A stretch of 8,052 bases of DNA from contig JANWXG010000111.1 in the NCBI GenBank assembly GCA_025057335.1, positions 1 to 8,052 on the forward strand. The letters are read 5' to 3'. The translations under genes and the position numbers were made by a program. Source of the stretch: a bacterium (GTDB lineage Bacteria > Armatimonadota > HRBIN16). This document shows positions 1 through 7,491 of this stretch, piece by piece (positions within the stretch are counted from its first letter, which is position 1; every line of letters starts with the position of its first letter). The notes under the pieces were generated by a model that saw only the letters and a list, made by a program, of their open reading frames with translations, had not been told where the DNA came from and searched no databases.

Positions 1-177
1 GGGTCCTAAAATGCCTTGTGGGAAGCCTGGGTAGTTCTCCACATCGGTGGTAATGGTAAGCTGACCACCCGGCTGCAGCCCCGCGAACAGCAACGGCTGC
101 AAGTTCGCTCGCGCGGCGTAGATGGCGGCAGTGTAACCCGCTGGTCCCGAACCGATGATAATCAGCTTATGTGCCAT
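1..177 (-). CDS. trxB: Thioredoxin reductase, N-terminal part (runs off the window)
   Basis: The 59 visible codons encode the start of a low-molecular-weight thioredoxin reductase, the cytoplasmic NADPH-dependent flavoenzyme that reduces thioredoxin. The FAD-binding Rossmann motif GSGPAGYTAAIYAARA is at residues 9-24. It is followed by the family signature PGGQL at 36-40 and by TTDVENYPGFP at 43-53, which is typical of TrxB. The redox CxxC and the NADPH domain lie beyond the left edge and cannot be checked. The ATG at 177-175 is chosen because FAD-binding begins directly after it and a strong Shine-Dalgarno sequence sits 6 bases upstream. The gene follows the parvulin gene on the same strand after a 280-base gap with two hairpins, so it is probably a separate transcription unit. 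I saw no convincing promoter in the gap. Identification is near certain from the signatures. Confidence 0.95.
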   Translation of the reverse strand, partial: MAHKLIIIGSGPAGYTAAIYAARANLQPLLFAGLQPGGQLTITTDVENYPGFPQGILGP

Positions 178-183
178 GCTCGT

Positions 184-193
184 ACCTCCTCCT
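184..193 (-). promoter_or_regulatory. Ribosome binding site of trxB
   Basis: On the minus strand this reads AGGAGGAGGT, an extended match to the anti-Shine-Dalgarno sequence, ending 6 bases before the ATG at 177. It fixes the trxB start. Confidence 0.85.
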
Positions 194-259
194 AACGAGT
201 AACATCAGTACTGACAGGTGTGTAGTCCCATCTCCTGCCAGTAGTCTACAGTTGGTTGT

Positions 260-298
260 GGGGGAGGCGCTGTACCTGCTGCGGAGAGCGCCTCCCCC
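260..298 (-). other. Strong GC-rich hairpin upstream of trxB
   Basis: GGGGGAGGCGCT at 260-271 pairs perfectly with AGCGCCTCCCCC at 287-298, giving a 12-bp stem with a 15-base loop. Neither side is followed by a T run, so it does not look like a classical intrinsic terminator. It lies between the parvulin gene and trxB. It could be a trxB leader structure, an mRNA-stabilising hairpin, or a terminator backup. The rest of the 178-457 interval, apart from the hairpin at 343-396, shows no gene. Confidence 0.6.
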
Positions 299-342
299 GG
301 TCGCGGCACACGCAACCTGCCTCCAACTCTTCTAGGCGGAGA

Positions 343-396
343 GAAAAACGATAAAGGGGCGGCGCTGCCTCGCCAAAGTTCCCTACGCAGCGCCGC
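343..396 (-). terminator. Probable intrinsic terminator after the parvulin gene
   Basis: A perfect 10-bp stem is formed by GCGGCGCTGC (359-368) and GCAGCGCCGC (387-396) with an 18-base loop. On the minus strand the stem is followed by CCCTTTATCGTTTTT, so T-rich sequence comes within a few bases. It begins about 60 bases after the stop codon of the parvulin gene, as expected for the end of that operon. The T tract is interrupted, so efficiency is uncertain. Confidence 0.6.
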
Positions 397-457
397 TAGA
401 CTACCAGAGGCGATATGCACTTCTAGAAGCAACCCCGTACCGTTCTGATAGCGGTCT

Positions 458-2080
458 TCACGGCTTCTGGGCGGGAGCGGTCTGCGCGGGAGCGCGTTCC
501 GCCCGCATGCGTTCCTGGTAGCGCTTCTCCCACTCAATCTCCTTCTGCACTAGGTCTTTCCTGCCCATCTGCTGGTAGATGCTCTTGAGCTGGGCGTGCA
601 CGGCGGGGTTGTCCCATGCTACCTTGCCAATCTCCTGATACTGCTGGATGGCGAGGTCGTCCTGTTTCTCCTGGCGGTAGAGGTCTGCCAGCATGAAGCG
701 CAGTTGCACGCTCTCGATACGCTGTAGCGCGTTTTGCCAGGCAGCGATGGCTTTTTCTCGTGCCTGCTTGCGTGCAGGCTCTGCTAAGCCAGGCTGCTGC
801 GACTGCTGCTGGTATAGCAAGCCCAGCACGACCATCGCATCAGCGGAGGGCATCTCCTGCGTCGCCTTCTCGAATGCCTCGATGACACGGGTCAGCCCAG
901 CGGTATACTCGGGCTTGCCTGCCAGCTTTTGCAGCTCCTCCAGCGCCTGAAACGCCTTCAGCTCGGGGTCGAGCACCTCGATCTTGGCGCCCTGGCGCAG
1001 CTGTTGCAGGTACTGTTGCCATTTGGCGTTGCGCTGTGTCTCCACGTATTGCTTGGCGTATTCGGCTTTCTTCTTTTCGAAGTCGGCAGGCACGTTGGGC
1101 TTGACAGAGTCGAGGCGGATGATGTGGAAGCCATACTGGGTCTTTACAAGGTCGCTCACCTGTCCGGGCTGCAACGCCTCTACCGCCTTTGCGAACTCGG
1201 GCACAAAAGTCGAGCTCAGCTGTGAGCGGCTCACGGGGGGCAGGCTGCCACCGTTCTCTTTGCTGCCCGGGTCGTCGGAGAACTCCCGCGCTAACTTCGC
1301 GAAGTCGCTGCCGGAGCGCACTTTCTGCAGGATTTCCTCAGCGCGTTTGCGCGCCTGCTCCTCCGTGCGGTTGCCCGTGCTGACGAGGATGTGGCGCACG
1401 GACAACAGGTCGTAGCTGCGTTTCAGCTCCTCGTCGGAGGGGTTGGGCACTTTCGCCACCTTCTCTATGAGCCGCTGGCGCAGCAGTTCCTGGCGCAGCA
1501 TCGGCTTACGTGGCTCCCAGCTCTGTATGAGCTCTTTGCGCCACTCGGCGACACTCTTGCCCACTGAGTTGCGGATGATGCGCTCGAACTGCTCGTCAGT
1601 GAGCTCTTTGCCCTGCGCGGCGCGCTGTCGCTCCTGCTTGATCTGCTCGTCCACGAGCTTCTCGATCTCACGGTTGAGGTCTCGGTCGGAGATGGAGATG
1701 CGCTCCTTGTGCGCTGCCTGTGCGATGAGCGCCTGTTCTACCTGCTCCTGGAACACCTGTGCGCGCACGCCGATGGCGCCCAGCGCATCTCCAGACAGGA
1801 GCGCCCTTTCGCGCATGCGCTCCTCGACCAGAAACTCGAACTGCTCGCGCGAGATGGGTTCCCCGTTGACGAGGGCAATGTTTTTGCCGTATCCCCCCTC
1901 TTCGGGACCGCCTGTGGGCACGGCGCTAAAGTACGCTACCATGCCCAGTCCCAGTACGACCACGAACGCTATGGAGATAGCCTGTAACCTCCTGGAGAAG
2001 TTAGCCCGAATATTACGTAGCGACAGGAAATCGTCATCCTGTACCACTGTGCGTTTGGACGTGTTATCTCCTTTTGCCAT
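458..2080 (-). CDS. Membrane-anchored parvulin-type peptidyl-prolyl isomerase (SurA/PrsA/PpiD-like)
   Basis: This 540-residue protein is a predicted extracytoplasmic foldase that catalyses prolyl cis-trans isomerisation and chaperones exported proteins. A basic cytoplasmic tail is followed by one membrane segment at about 33-52, so it should be anchored N-in like PpiD. Residues 66-215 resemble the SurA/PpiC N-terminal chaperone region, with the ALVNGEPISREQFE entry motif and long charged helices. The parvulin domain spans about 227-326: VRHILVST at the start, FAKLAREFSDDPGSKENGGSL in the middle, and YGFHIIRL at the end. Residues 375-515 are helical with TPR-like spacing, beyond the usual SurA/PrsA core, and the tail is Ala/Pro-rich. 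The reading frame stays open upstream to 2287, but that extension overlaps the preceding gene and has no protein-like character. The ATG at 2080 is chosen because AAGGAG lies 10 bases upstream. It starts 7 bases after the TIM-barrel gene, implying translational coupling. Its true substrates are unknown; the secreted S55 protein of the same operon is a candidate. Confidence 0.93.
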   Translation of the reverse strand: MAKGDNTSKRTVVQDDDFLSLRNIRANFSRRLQAISIAFVVVLGLGMVAYFSAVPTGGPEEGGYGKNIALVNGEPISREQFEFLVEERMRERALLSGDALGAIGVRAQVFQEQVEQALIAQAAHKERISISDRDLNREIEKLVDEQIKQERQRAAQGKELTDEQFERIIRNSVGKSVAEWRKELIQSWEPRKPMLRQELLRQRLIEKVAKVPNPSDEELKRSYDLLSVRHILVSTGNRTEEQARKRAEEILQKVRSGSDFAKLAREFSDDPGSKENGGSLPPVSRSQLSSTFVPEFAKAVEALQPGQVSDLVKTQYGFHIIRLDSVKPNVPADFEKKKAEYAKQYVETQRNAKWQQYLQQLRQGAKIEVLDPELKAFQALEELQKLAGKPEYTAGLTRVIEAFEKATQEMPSADAMVVLGLLYQQQSQQPGLAEPARKQAREKAIAAWQNALQRIESVQLRFMLADLYRQEKQDDLAIQQYQEIGKVAWDNPAVHAQLKSIYQQMGRKDLVQKEIEWEKRYQERMRAERAPAQTAPAQKP

Positions 2081-2087
2081 TGTCCAT

Positions 2088-2927
2088 TTACTCCTTAATC
2101 CACTGCCGAAGTGCTTGCAGGCACAGGCGCGAGGCGCGCTCCGCGTCACCGTCGATGCGGGCGTGCGTTTCCAGTGAAATCCAGCCCGTGTAGCCATCGC
2201 GTTGCAGGGCGTCAAACTGCCCTGCGTAGTCAATCGCGCCCTCTCCGACGATGACGAAGCGCACCTGTCCCCCTTCGATAATACCATCTTTTACGTGCAT
2301 ATGCGTCATCCACTCACGTACCGCTTCGTAGCCGTCGGGGTAGGGCGTTTCGCCAGCGCACAGCGCGTTACCCGGGTCCCAGCAGACGCGCAGATGGGGC
2401 GAGCCTACCGCCTGCACCACCCGCGCCACTTCCGCCCCCGTGCCCAGATAGCAGGAGTGCTCGTTCTCTAGGACTAGTGTCACCCCTTCCTGTTCCGCCA
2501 GCTGCACTGGCTCGGCGAAGGCGTCGACGATGCGCTGCTCGATTTCAGGAGTGAGCTCGCCGCGCTTCCAGAAGGAGAAGACGCGAATAATGGGGGTCTC
2601 GAAGAAGTGCGCTAGGTCGATGCACCGATGGAGCATGTCCATCTGCTCGCTCAGGTCGCGCGGGGTCGCCAGGTGCATGGGGCCCTTCGCCTCTCCGCCT
2701 TCTTCGAACAGGTCGCACTTGTAGAAGGGCGAGGCGATACTACACACCTGCACGCCGTGCGCTTCCAGCAGCTTCTTGGCGCGTCGTGCGGTGGCGTCAT
2801 CGATGTCAGCGATGTTGACGTTCCACAGCCCACGCAGCTCCGCGCCGCGCACGCCATACTCCCCCATGACGCGCAGAGCGTGTTCCAAATCCTGCGATAT
2901 CTCATCGGTAATCACAGCCAGTTTCAT
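2088..2927 (-). CDS. Sugar phosphate isomerase/epimerase-like TIM barrel protein (AP endonuclease family 2 fold)
   Basis: The 279-residue product has the fold of the xylose-isomerase-like TIM barrel superfamily (IolE, hydroxypyruvate isomerase, endonuclease IV relatives). These are usually cytoplasmic metal-dependent sugar isomerases, epimerases or dehydratases. The first strand is KLAVITDEI at 2-10. The expected metal ligands can be placed in order: Glu154 in VLENEH, Asp184 in CWDPGN, His209/His211 in THMHVKD, and Glu253 in SLETH. Length is normal for the family and no signal peptide is present. Two ATGs lie in tandem. The second (2927) is preferred because GGAGGT lies 5 bases upstream, whereas it is only 2 bases from the first (2930). 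The gene follows the S55 peptidase gene by 40 bases and precedes the parvulin gene by 7, so it is the middle cistron of the likely operon. Its substrate cannot be told from sequence, and its link to the neighbours is not evident. Confidence 0.9.
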   Translation of the reverse strand: MKLAVITDEISQDLEHALRVMGEYGVRGAELRGLWNVNIADIDDATARRAKKLLEAHGVQVCSIASPFYKCDLFEEGGEAKGPMHLATPRDLSEQMDMLHRCIDLAHFFETPIIRVFSFWKRGELTPEIEQRIVDAFAEPVQLAEQEGVTLVLENEHSCYLGTGAEVARVVQAVGSPHLRVCWDPGNALCAGETPYPDGYEAVREWMTHMHVKDGIIEGGQVRFVIVGEGAIDYAGQFDALQRDGYTGWISLETHARIDGDAERASRLCLQALRQWIKE

Positions 2928-2932
2928 CATGC

Positions 2933-2938
2933 ACCTCC
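2933..2938 (-). promoter_or_regulatory. Ribosome binding site deciding between two tandem ATGs
   Basis: The minus strand reads GGAGGT, then GC, then ATGATG. Spacing is 2 bases to the first ATG (2930) and 5 to the second (2927). The second spacing is the workable one, and it gives the normal family N-terminus MKLAV. Confidence 0.75.
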
Positions 2939-2945
2939 ATCCACA

Positions 2946-2964
2946 CTGCTCGCTTGGTGAGCAG
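2946..2964 (-). other. Small hairpin between the S55 and TIM-barrel genes
   Basis: CTGCTC (2946-2951) pairs with GAGCAG (2959-2964) around a 7-base loop, which can close further by a G-T and a C-G pair. It starts 4 bases after the stop codon of the peptidase gene and ends 7 bases before the next ribosome binding site. There is no T tract, so it is not a terminator. It could stabilise the upstream mRNA or tune translation of the next cistron. Confidence 0.45.
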
Positions 2965-2967
2965 GGC

Positions 2968-5900
2968 TTATCGCTCCACCTTCACCTTCCCCTGCCAAGT
3001 GGCGCTTAGCCCTGCGGCATTGAACGCCTTCACGGTGATTGCGTGCTCGCCTGGGGGTAGCGCCTCCGAGCGGAAGCGAAACGCCTCCAGCGGACTGTCG
3101 AACACTCCATCGACGGCTTCTGCCGCCAACCACTCCCCTTCGCCGAGACGCACCTGCACCGCCGTGACTGGCACCAATTTCTGCAGGACGAAGCCCGACA
3201 CCTGCACCACACCGTTTGCCTCGACCTGTACCCCGTCGCGCGACGGTATCAGGACAGTCGGCTTACTGTTGCACACGATGACCGGTTCGGAGACGGCTTC
3301 TGCCGTGAGCGGGTCGGTCGCATTGGAAGGGCGGTCTGACGCTACCACGCGCAGACGGTAGACGCCATCGGGCAGCGAGCGCGTATCCCACTTGCGCGAG
3401 GTCGCCGCAGTCGGCGCGGGGGGAGGGGGGGCTTCAGGCGATTGAGGAGCGCGCGGCGGCGATGGCGCCTGCTGGAGCATGGCGGCGCGCACTTGGGGCA
3501 GCTCGCGCTCGGCTGCCGCCAGAATCTCCGCTTTCACTCCCTCAGGGATGGTAGGGTCGTTGTCTATCTGCTGACGCAGGTCTGCCATCATCTGCTCTAC
3601 TGTGGGCACGTCGTCTTCGTCAGACCGGCGCGCTGGGGTAGGCTGTCTCTCTGCTGGACGCGCTGAAGGCTGGGGTGCGCTGGGCTTGCCCCCCTCGCGT
3701 ATCTCCTGCCACTCGCGTTCGCCTTCCCTGCGGTAATACACGCGGTAGGAGAGCGTGTCCTTGTCGGGGTCGTCCGCCTGCCATTCCACGTTCTGCTCGC
3801 CCGAGAGCACTGCTCCGCCGCGAGGCGCCCGGAAGCTGACGCGAGGCGGCTGGTTCTGGGGGCGATAGTAGAGCGACACGGACTGCAGGCGCGGGCTGAC
3901 CTGCGGGTCCTGCGTGCGCAGCAGGACACGATACTGGATGTAGCGCGCGGGGGGGCTGGTGATGCGCGTGCCCGGACTGGTGATGGGGCTGCTCCATTCG
4001 CTCCAGCTGGAGTCGGGTTCGGGCGTGTTGCCGCTGCGCGTGCTCATCTCCACTGTAGTACCAGACGGCGTCTCTGCAATCCAGTAGAGCGCGCCCCACT
4101 GCGCGGGAGCCTTGGCATCATGCACAGGCGAAATGTACACCCCCTCTCCTCCATCGAGGCGGGCGGCGTACACCTCTCCACCGTTCGCCGTGCCCAGCCA
4201 CAGCGCTCCGCGCCACCAGACGCCCGCCGCGAAGTCCACGTCCAGCCGATTCTCCACCAGGTTCACGCGGTTGTCGGGGAAAATCTGATACACGATACCG
4301 CTGCCGATGGCATACACGCTTCCATCAGGGGCGGGCACGAAGCCGAGAAGAGGAGCCTCTGCGCGTTCCAGCACTGTGCGCACGCGACCGTCTGGGGACA
4401 GGCGCAACACCTGCGGACGCGGCTGCAGCGCTATCAGCAGCGAGCCATCCTTCCACACCGTTAGCGCAGCGACCGCTCCCTCGCCGAAGTCGCGTATCGC
4501 CTGCGCGCGGTCGTCGGGCGAGATACGCCACAAGGTCGCGTTCTCGCCCGTGCCCACGTAGACCGTGCCATCGTCGGCGACCGCTAGCGCTGTCACGTGG
4601 TTCTGTCCCGTCTGTAGCAACGGGCGTGCCTGCCCATCGCGCCACTCATACACAACGCCCGCACTGCCCCCCGCACCGATGAGCACTGACTCAGGGGAGC
4701 GACGCACTGCACAGACGGGATAGCCCTGCTCCAGCTGGGCAACCTGCTGGAACGTGCCGTCGGCGCGCACGCGGTAGAGGCGTCCGCGTGGCGAAGTGCC
4801 CACCAGCCAGCCGTCGCCTTCCGCCATCAGCCAGTGCACCTCCAGTTCGGGCAAGCGACAGAGGGGAGCCACTTTGCCGTCGGGCGTCAGGCGCAGGATG
4901 TCGCCTTCGTGTCCTGTGCCCAGCAGCAGCGCATCGTCTCCTGCGGGTGCCAGTGCCCACACGAACGGCTTACCGGTGTCTACTACGCGCGAGAGGGTAG
5001 GCGAAAGGCGTACGTCGCCCTCCGACGTGGCGGTGGTGCGAGCAAATTGTCCCTTCGCGAAGTCTGCCTGTTCGGTCTGCGTCCACACCTGCGCGGCGCG
5101 GGCGACAGGTTTCTCGTCGCGTTCGCCTTCGGTGCGTGGGGAAGCCGTTTTCGCCTCGGCAGGGGGAGCTTTTTCCTCCTGGGGGGGCTGTGGTGCGCGA
5201 GGCTGTCCTCGCGCCGGGCTGAGTGTCAACAGCTGCGGCTCCTCCTCCAACCAGAGGCTCTCCAGCATCGTGGGCACGCCTGGTGGGGCGCTGGGTGGGG
5301 GCATGTCGGGCGGTAGCGGCTCGGCGGGGGGCAGACGCGGCTCGGTAGGGCGCGTCTCGGACGAGTCGCGCCGCTGTACCTGCAGCACCAGCATCTGCGT
5401 ACCGCTCAGTACCCACTCTGTGGGGATGACTAGCTTGACCTCATCGCGCTCGAGGCGGAGGGCGCTGCTCTTGCCCGAACGCATCAGCGCGCCCATTGTG
5501 GGCGGCATCTGGCTGAACCGCTCTCCTCCGATGTTGACCGTCGTGGTGGGCAGCAGCAGACGCACGACCAGCTCGTTGTTGCGCTCGCGCTCGAGGAAGC
5601 GGTTGACCATCTGCTGCACGCTGGTGGGCGGAGCCTGCTCAGGTGGTGGCGCAGTGCGAATCACCAGTCCGGGCATCAGCGTGAAAGAGGGTTGCATTCC
5701 CCCACGCACCTGCAGGGTGTAACGCCCACTGCGCAGGCTCTGCGGCAGGGTAAAGCTGATGTCGCGCGTCACGGGCTGACCCCGATAGGGCTTGAGCACG
5801 ACGCCCAGCTGCACCGTTTCGCCCGGCTCGTAGCGCCCCTTGCGCACGAACACGCGCTCCACTGTGGCGGTCTGGCGCTTGCTCTCCAGATGCACCTTCA

Positions 5901-7188
5901 TCTGCACGCTTTTCACCGCCAGGGGGTAGAAGGGGTTGGCGGTGAGGATGTTCATCAGGCTGTCCAGTTCGGAGGTCGCGCTACTGGCGATATCCACGTC
6001 GTCAAACACCACGTTCTCGCGCCGAATGGTGCCTACTTCCTCCGCCTCGACGGTCATCTGCACTCGCGCCAGCGAGTCGCCAGGCGTGCCCCGAATCTGC
6101 GCAAGCGTCTCGTACGCCACCAGCGATACGAGCTGTCCTGTGAGCAAGGGATGCCGTACCACCTGCGCCTGGAAGCGGCGCTTGCGCCCCGTAGAAACGT
6201 CCTCCACGTCCACCGTGACGGGCACCATTGCGGGGCGTTTGCCCAGCTCCCCTGCTACGGAGAAGAGCCTGTCCTGCGTCGCCATCCCCACGACGCTGAC
6301 GGGGGCGGCGATTTTGACCGAGCGCGAGTAGCTGGGCACAACGTCGAACACGTAGGCAGTGGTCAGAGGGGCTTCCAGCGCACCGATTGCCATCAGCGGG
6401 TGTCCGAAGATGAGCACGCGGTTGCCGTCGCGGTAAGTTACCGTGCCGATAGCGCTCATGTCCACGTCCCCCGTCACGAGCGCCACGCCGACGGCGGAGC
6501 CAGGCTGCAGCGGAGGTACCTTTCCTGCCAGGCGCTCGGCGCGTCCGGGACCGGGCATCGCGAACATGTGATACGGCTGTAACAGGGTGTTCAGTCGCTG
6601 TATCCCTCGCGCGGAGAGACCGCTCACCATCACGGGCACGGGCGGGCGAGTGAAGACCAGTGTGCCCTCCTCCGTTACAGGGGGGGCGTTCTCGTAGGCA
6701 ATCAGCAGGCGTTTGCCCCCGAAGAAGACCGTTTGCGGTTCCGCTGAGGCGCGCGCCATGCCTGCTGGCTCCTTCGGCAGGCGCGGGTCCAGCGCCTCCA
6801 GCATGTCCTCAATCGGCGTCACCAGACACTGCGGCTCCTTGGGGAAGCCCCAGAAGGTCATGGAGACCGCTCCCGCCAGCCGCCCGTTGATGTAGATAGG
6901 ACTGCCGCTCATGCCCGCAGCGATATTCACCCCGCGTGAGTTGAGCGGACCACCCGTCATCTTGATGAAGATGAGGTCGCGCCCCATGTTCGCCTTGGGC
7001 AGCACGCCCAGCACCTCTACCTCAAACCGCTCTATCTTTGTGCCCTGGAAGACGGTCAGCCCGTAGCCCTTCATGCCAGGCTGGATTTCGCGCACGCGGA
7101 TGATGGGCACCTGGGCTTGAGCCATCACACCAGGGACGGGTAAGACCAGTAACAAAAGCATTGCCAGCAACGAGACGCACTGATGCAT
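2968..7188 (-). CDS. Secreted SpoIVB-type (S55) serine peptidase fused to a seven-bladed propeller and beta-sandwich domains
   Basis: The product is 1406 residues. A signal peptide (hydrophobic 7-20, likely cut after VMA23) is followed by an S55 peptidase region at about 28-365. That region contains MKGYGLTVFQG (39-49), GMSGSPIYING (92-102) with the probable nucleophile Ser94, and FGHPLMAIG (261-269) with His263. Asp71 sits seven residues before TGG, as I recall for the catalytic Asp of SpoIVB. Residues 420-510 look like a beta-sandwich; 604-700 is a Pro/Glu-rich linker. Seven propeller blades begin near 742, 784, 825, 865, 906, 947 and 986, with motifs such as VYVGTGE and LRLTPDG. Residues 1020-1110 and 1112-1300 are beta-sandwiches, the latter interrupted by a Pro-rich/helical insert (1166-1265); an Ig-like module ends the protein. 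SpoIVB itself is a sporulation signalling protease, but nothing here implies sporulation. The frame is open to 7347, but the ATG at 7188 starts the signal peptide and has GGAG 9 bases upstream. It is the first cistron of the probable operon. Confidence 0.9.
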   Translation of the reverse strand: MHQCVSLLAMLLLLVLPVPGVMAQAQVPIIRVREIQPGMKGYGLTVFQGTKIERFEVEVLGVLPKANMGRDLIFIKMTGGPLNSRGVNIAAGMSGSPIYINGRLAGAVSMTFWGFPKEPQCLVTPIEDMLEALDPRLPKEPAGMARASAEPQTVFFGGKRLLIAYENAPPVTEEGTLVFTRPPVPVMVSGLSARGIQRLNTLLQPYHMFAMPGPGRAERLAGKVPPLQPGSAVGVALVTGDVDMSAIGTVTYRDGNRVLIFGHPLMAIGALEAPLTTAYVFDVVPSYSRSVKIAAPVSVVGMATQDRLFSVAGELGKRPAMVPVTVDVEDVSTGRKRRFQAQVVRHPLLTGQLVSLVAYETLAQIRGTPGDSLARVQMTVEAEEVGTIRRENVVFDDVDIASSATSELDSLMNILTANPFYPLAVKSVQMKVHLESKRQTATVERVFVRKGRYEPGETVQLGVVLKPYRGQPVTRDISFTLPQSLRSGRYTLQVRGGMQPSFTLMPGLVIRTAPPPEQAPPTSVQQMVNRFLERERNNELVVRLLLPTTTVNIGGERFSQMPPTMGALMRSGKSSALRLERDEVKLVIPTEWVLSGTQMLVLQVQRRDSSETRPTEPRLPPAEPLPPDMPPPSAPPGVPTMLESLWLEEEPQLLTLSPARGQPRAPQPPQEEKAPPAEAKTASPRTEGERDEKPVARAAQVWTQTEQADFAKGQFARTTATSEGDVRLSPTLSRVVDTGKPFVWALAPAGDDALLLGTGHEGDILRLTPDGKVAPLCRLPELEVHWLMAEGDGWLVGTSPRGRLYRVRADGTFQQVAQLEQGYPVCAVRRSPESVLIGAGGSAGVVYEWRDGQARPLLQTGQNHVTALAVADDGTVYVGTGENATLWRISPDDRAQAIRDFGEGAVAALTVWKDGSLLIALQPRPQVLRLSPDGRVRTVLERAEAPLLGFVPAPDGSVYAIGSGIVYQIFPDNRVNLVENRLDVDFAAGVWWRGALWLGTANGGEVYAARLDGGEGVYISPVHDAKAPAQWGALYWIAETPSGTTVEMSTRSGNTPEPDSSWSEWSSPITSPGTRITSPPARYIQYRVLLRTQDPQVSPRLQSVSLYYRPQNQPPRVSFRAPRGGAVLSGEQNVEWQADDPDKDTLSYRVYYRREGEREWQEIREGGKPSAPQPSARPAERQPTPARRSDEDDVPTVEQMMADLRQQIDNDPTIPEGVKAEILAAAERELPQVRAAMLQQAPSPPRAPQSPEAPPPPAPTAATSRKWDTRSLPDGVYRLRVVASDRPSNATDPLTAEAVSEPVIVCNSKPTVLIPSRDGVQVEANGVVQVSGFVLQKLVPVTAVQVRLGEGEWLAAEAVDGVFDSPLEAFRFRSEALPPGEHAITVKAFNAAGLSATWQGKVKVER

Positions 7189-7486
7189 AGAACGGAACTC
7201 CTCCTTCAGACGGCTGATGCTGTAGATGCACGGGCGGCGGGCGATGCGAACAGACGACCACTTGAGCACACGCCGATACTGCCGCAGACAAGAGCTCGCT
7301 ACCTGGAACGCCATCAGACGACAACCTGCCTCTCTCTGCCTGCACAAGGGAACGTTCGTGCTGCCTGCCCCTCAGGACGGCGCAGGCTGGCGTGCAGCGC
7401 CGCCAGAAAGGGCGCATCCCGTTCGGGAGGTTTGGGTCTTGCGACGGGAGGCAATGCTGTCCTAACGCGCAGCGCCCTCTTTCTTA
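7189..7486 (-). promoter_or_regulatory. Long structured 5' leader of the S55 operon
   Basis: Between the predicted transcription start near 7485 and the ATG at 7188 lie about 300 bases without a credible gene. The first transcribed bases, AGAAAGAGGGCGC, can pair with GCGCCCTTTCT at 7405-7415, about 60 bases on. Inside this lies TCCCG-TT-CGGGA (7417-7428). Just downstream in the transcript is a 6-bp hairpin CTGGCG/CGCCAG (7387-7406). I could not match the structure to any riboswitch or leader class I know. It may be regulatory or may simply be a GC-rich untranslated region. Confidence 0.4.
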
Positions 7487-7491
7487 ATCGG

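Noticed and set aside
2064..2087. Mini-ORF MDNGKRR starting at the ATG at 2087
   Set aside because: Seven codons only, with a ribosome binding site just 3 bases away; most likely a chance ATG next to the true parvulin start.
2081..2287. Upstream extension of the parvulin reading frame to an ATG at 2287
   Set aside because: It overlaps the TIM-barrel gene in another frame, looks like shadow translation, and the ATG at 2080 has a ribosome binding site and a normal N-terminus.
4796..5722. Plus-strand open frame of 308 codons opposite the linker and propeller
   Set aside because: Ser/Arg/Gly-rich low-complexity translation mirroring the Pro-rich linker; the minus-strand frame has clear domains.
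5692..6582. Long plus-strand open frame of 296 codons opposite the S55 gene
   Set aside because: His/Arg-rich translation without domain character, typical of the antisense of a GC-rich gene.
7189..7347. N-terminal extension of the S55 gene in the open frame up to 7347
   Set aside because: It would bury the signal peptide behind 53 residues and lacks a ribosome binding site as good as the one before 7188.
7410..7485. Possible small RNA or SRP-like RNA on the plus strand (GGGCGC...GCGCCC then TCTTTCTT)
   Set aside because: The conserved SRP core and other class-defining motifs are absent, and I found no plus-strand promoter directly upstream.
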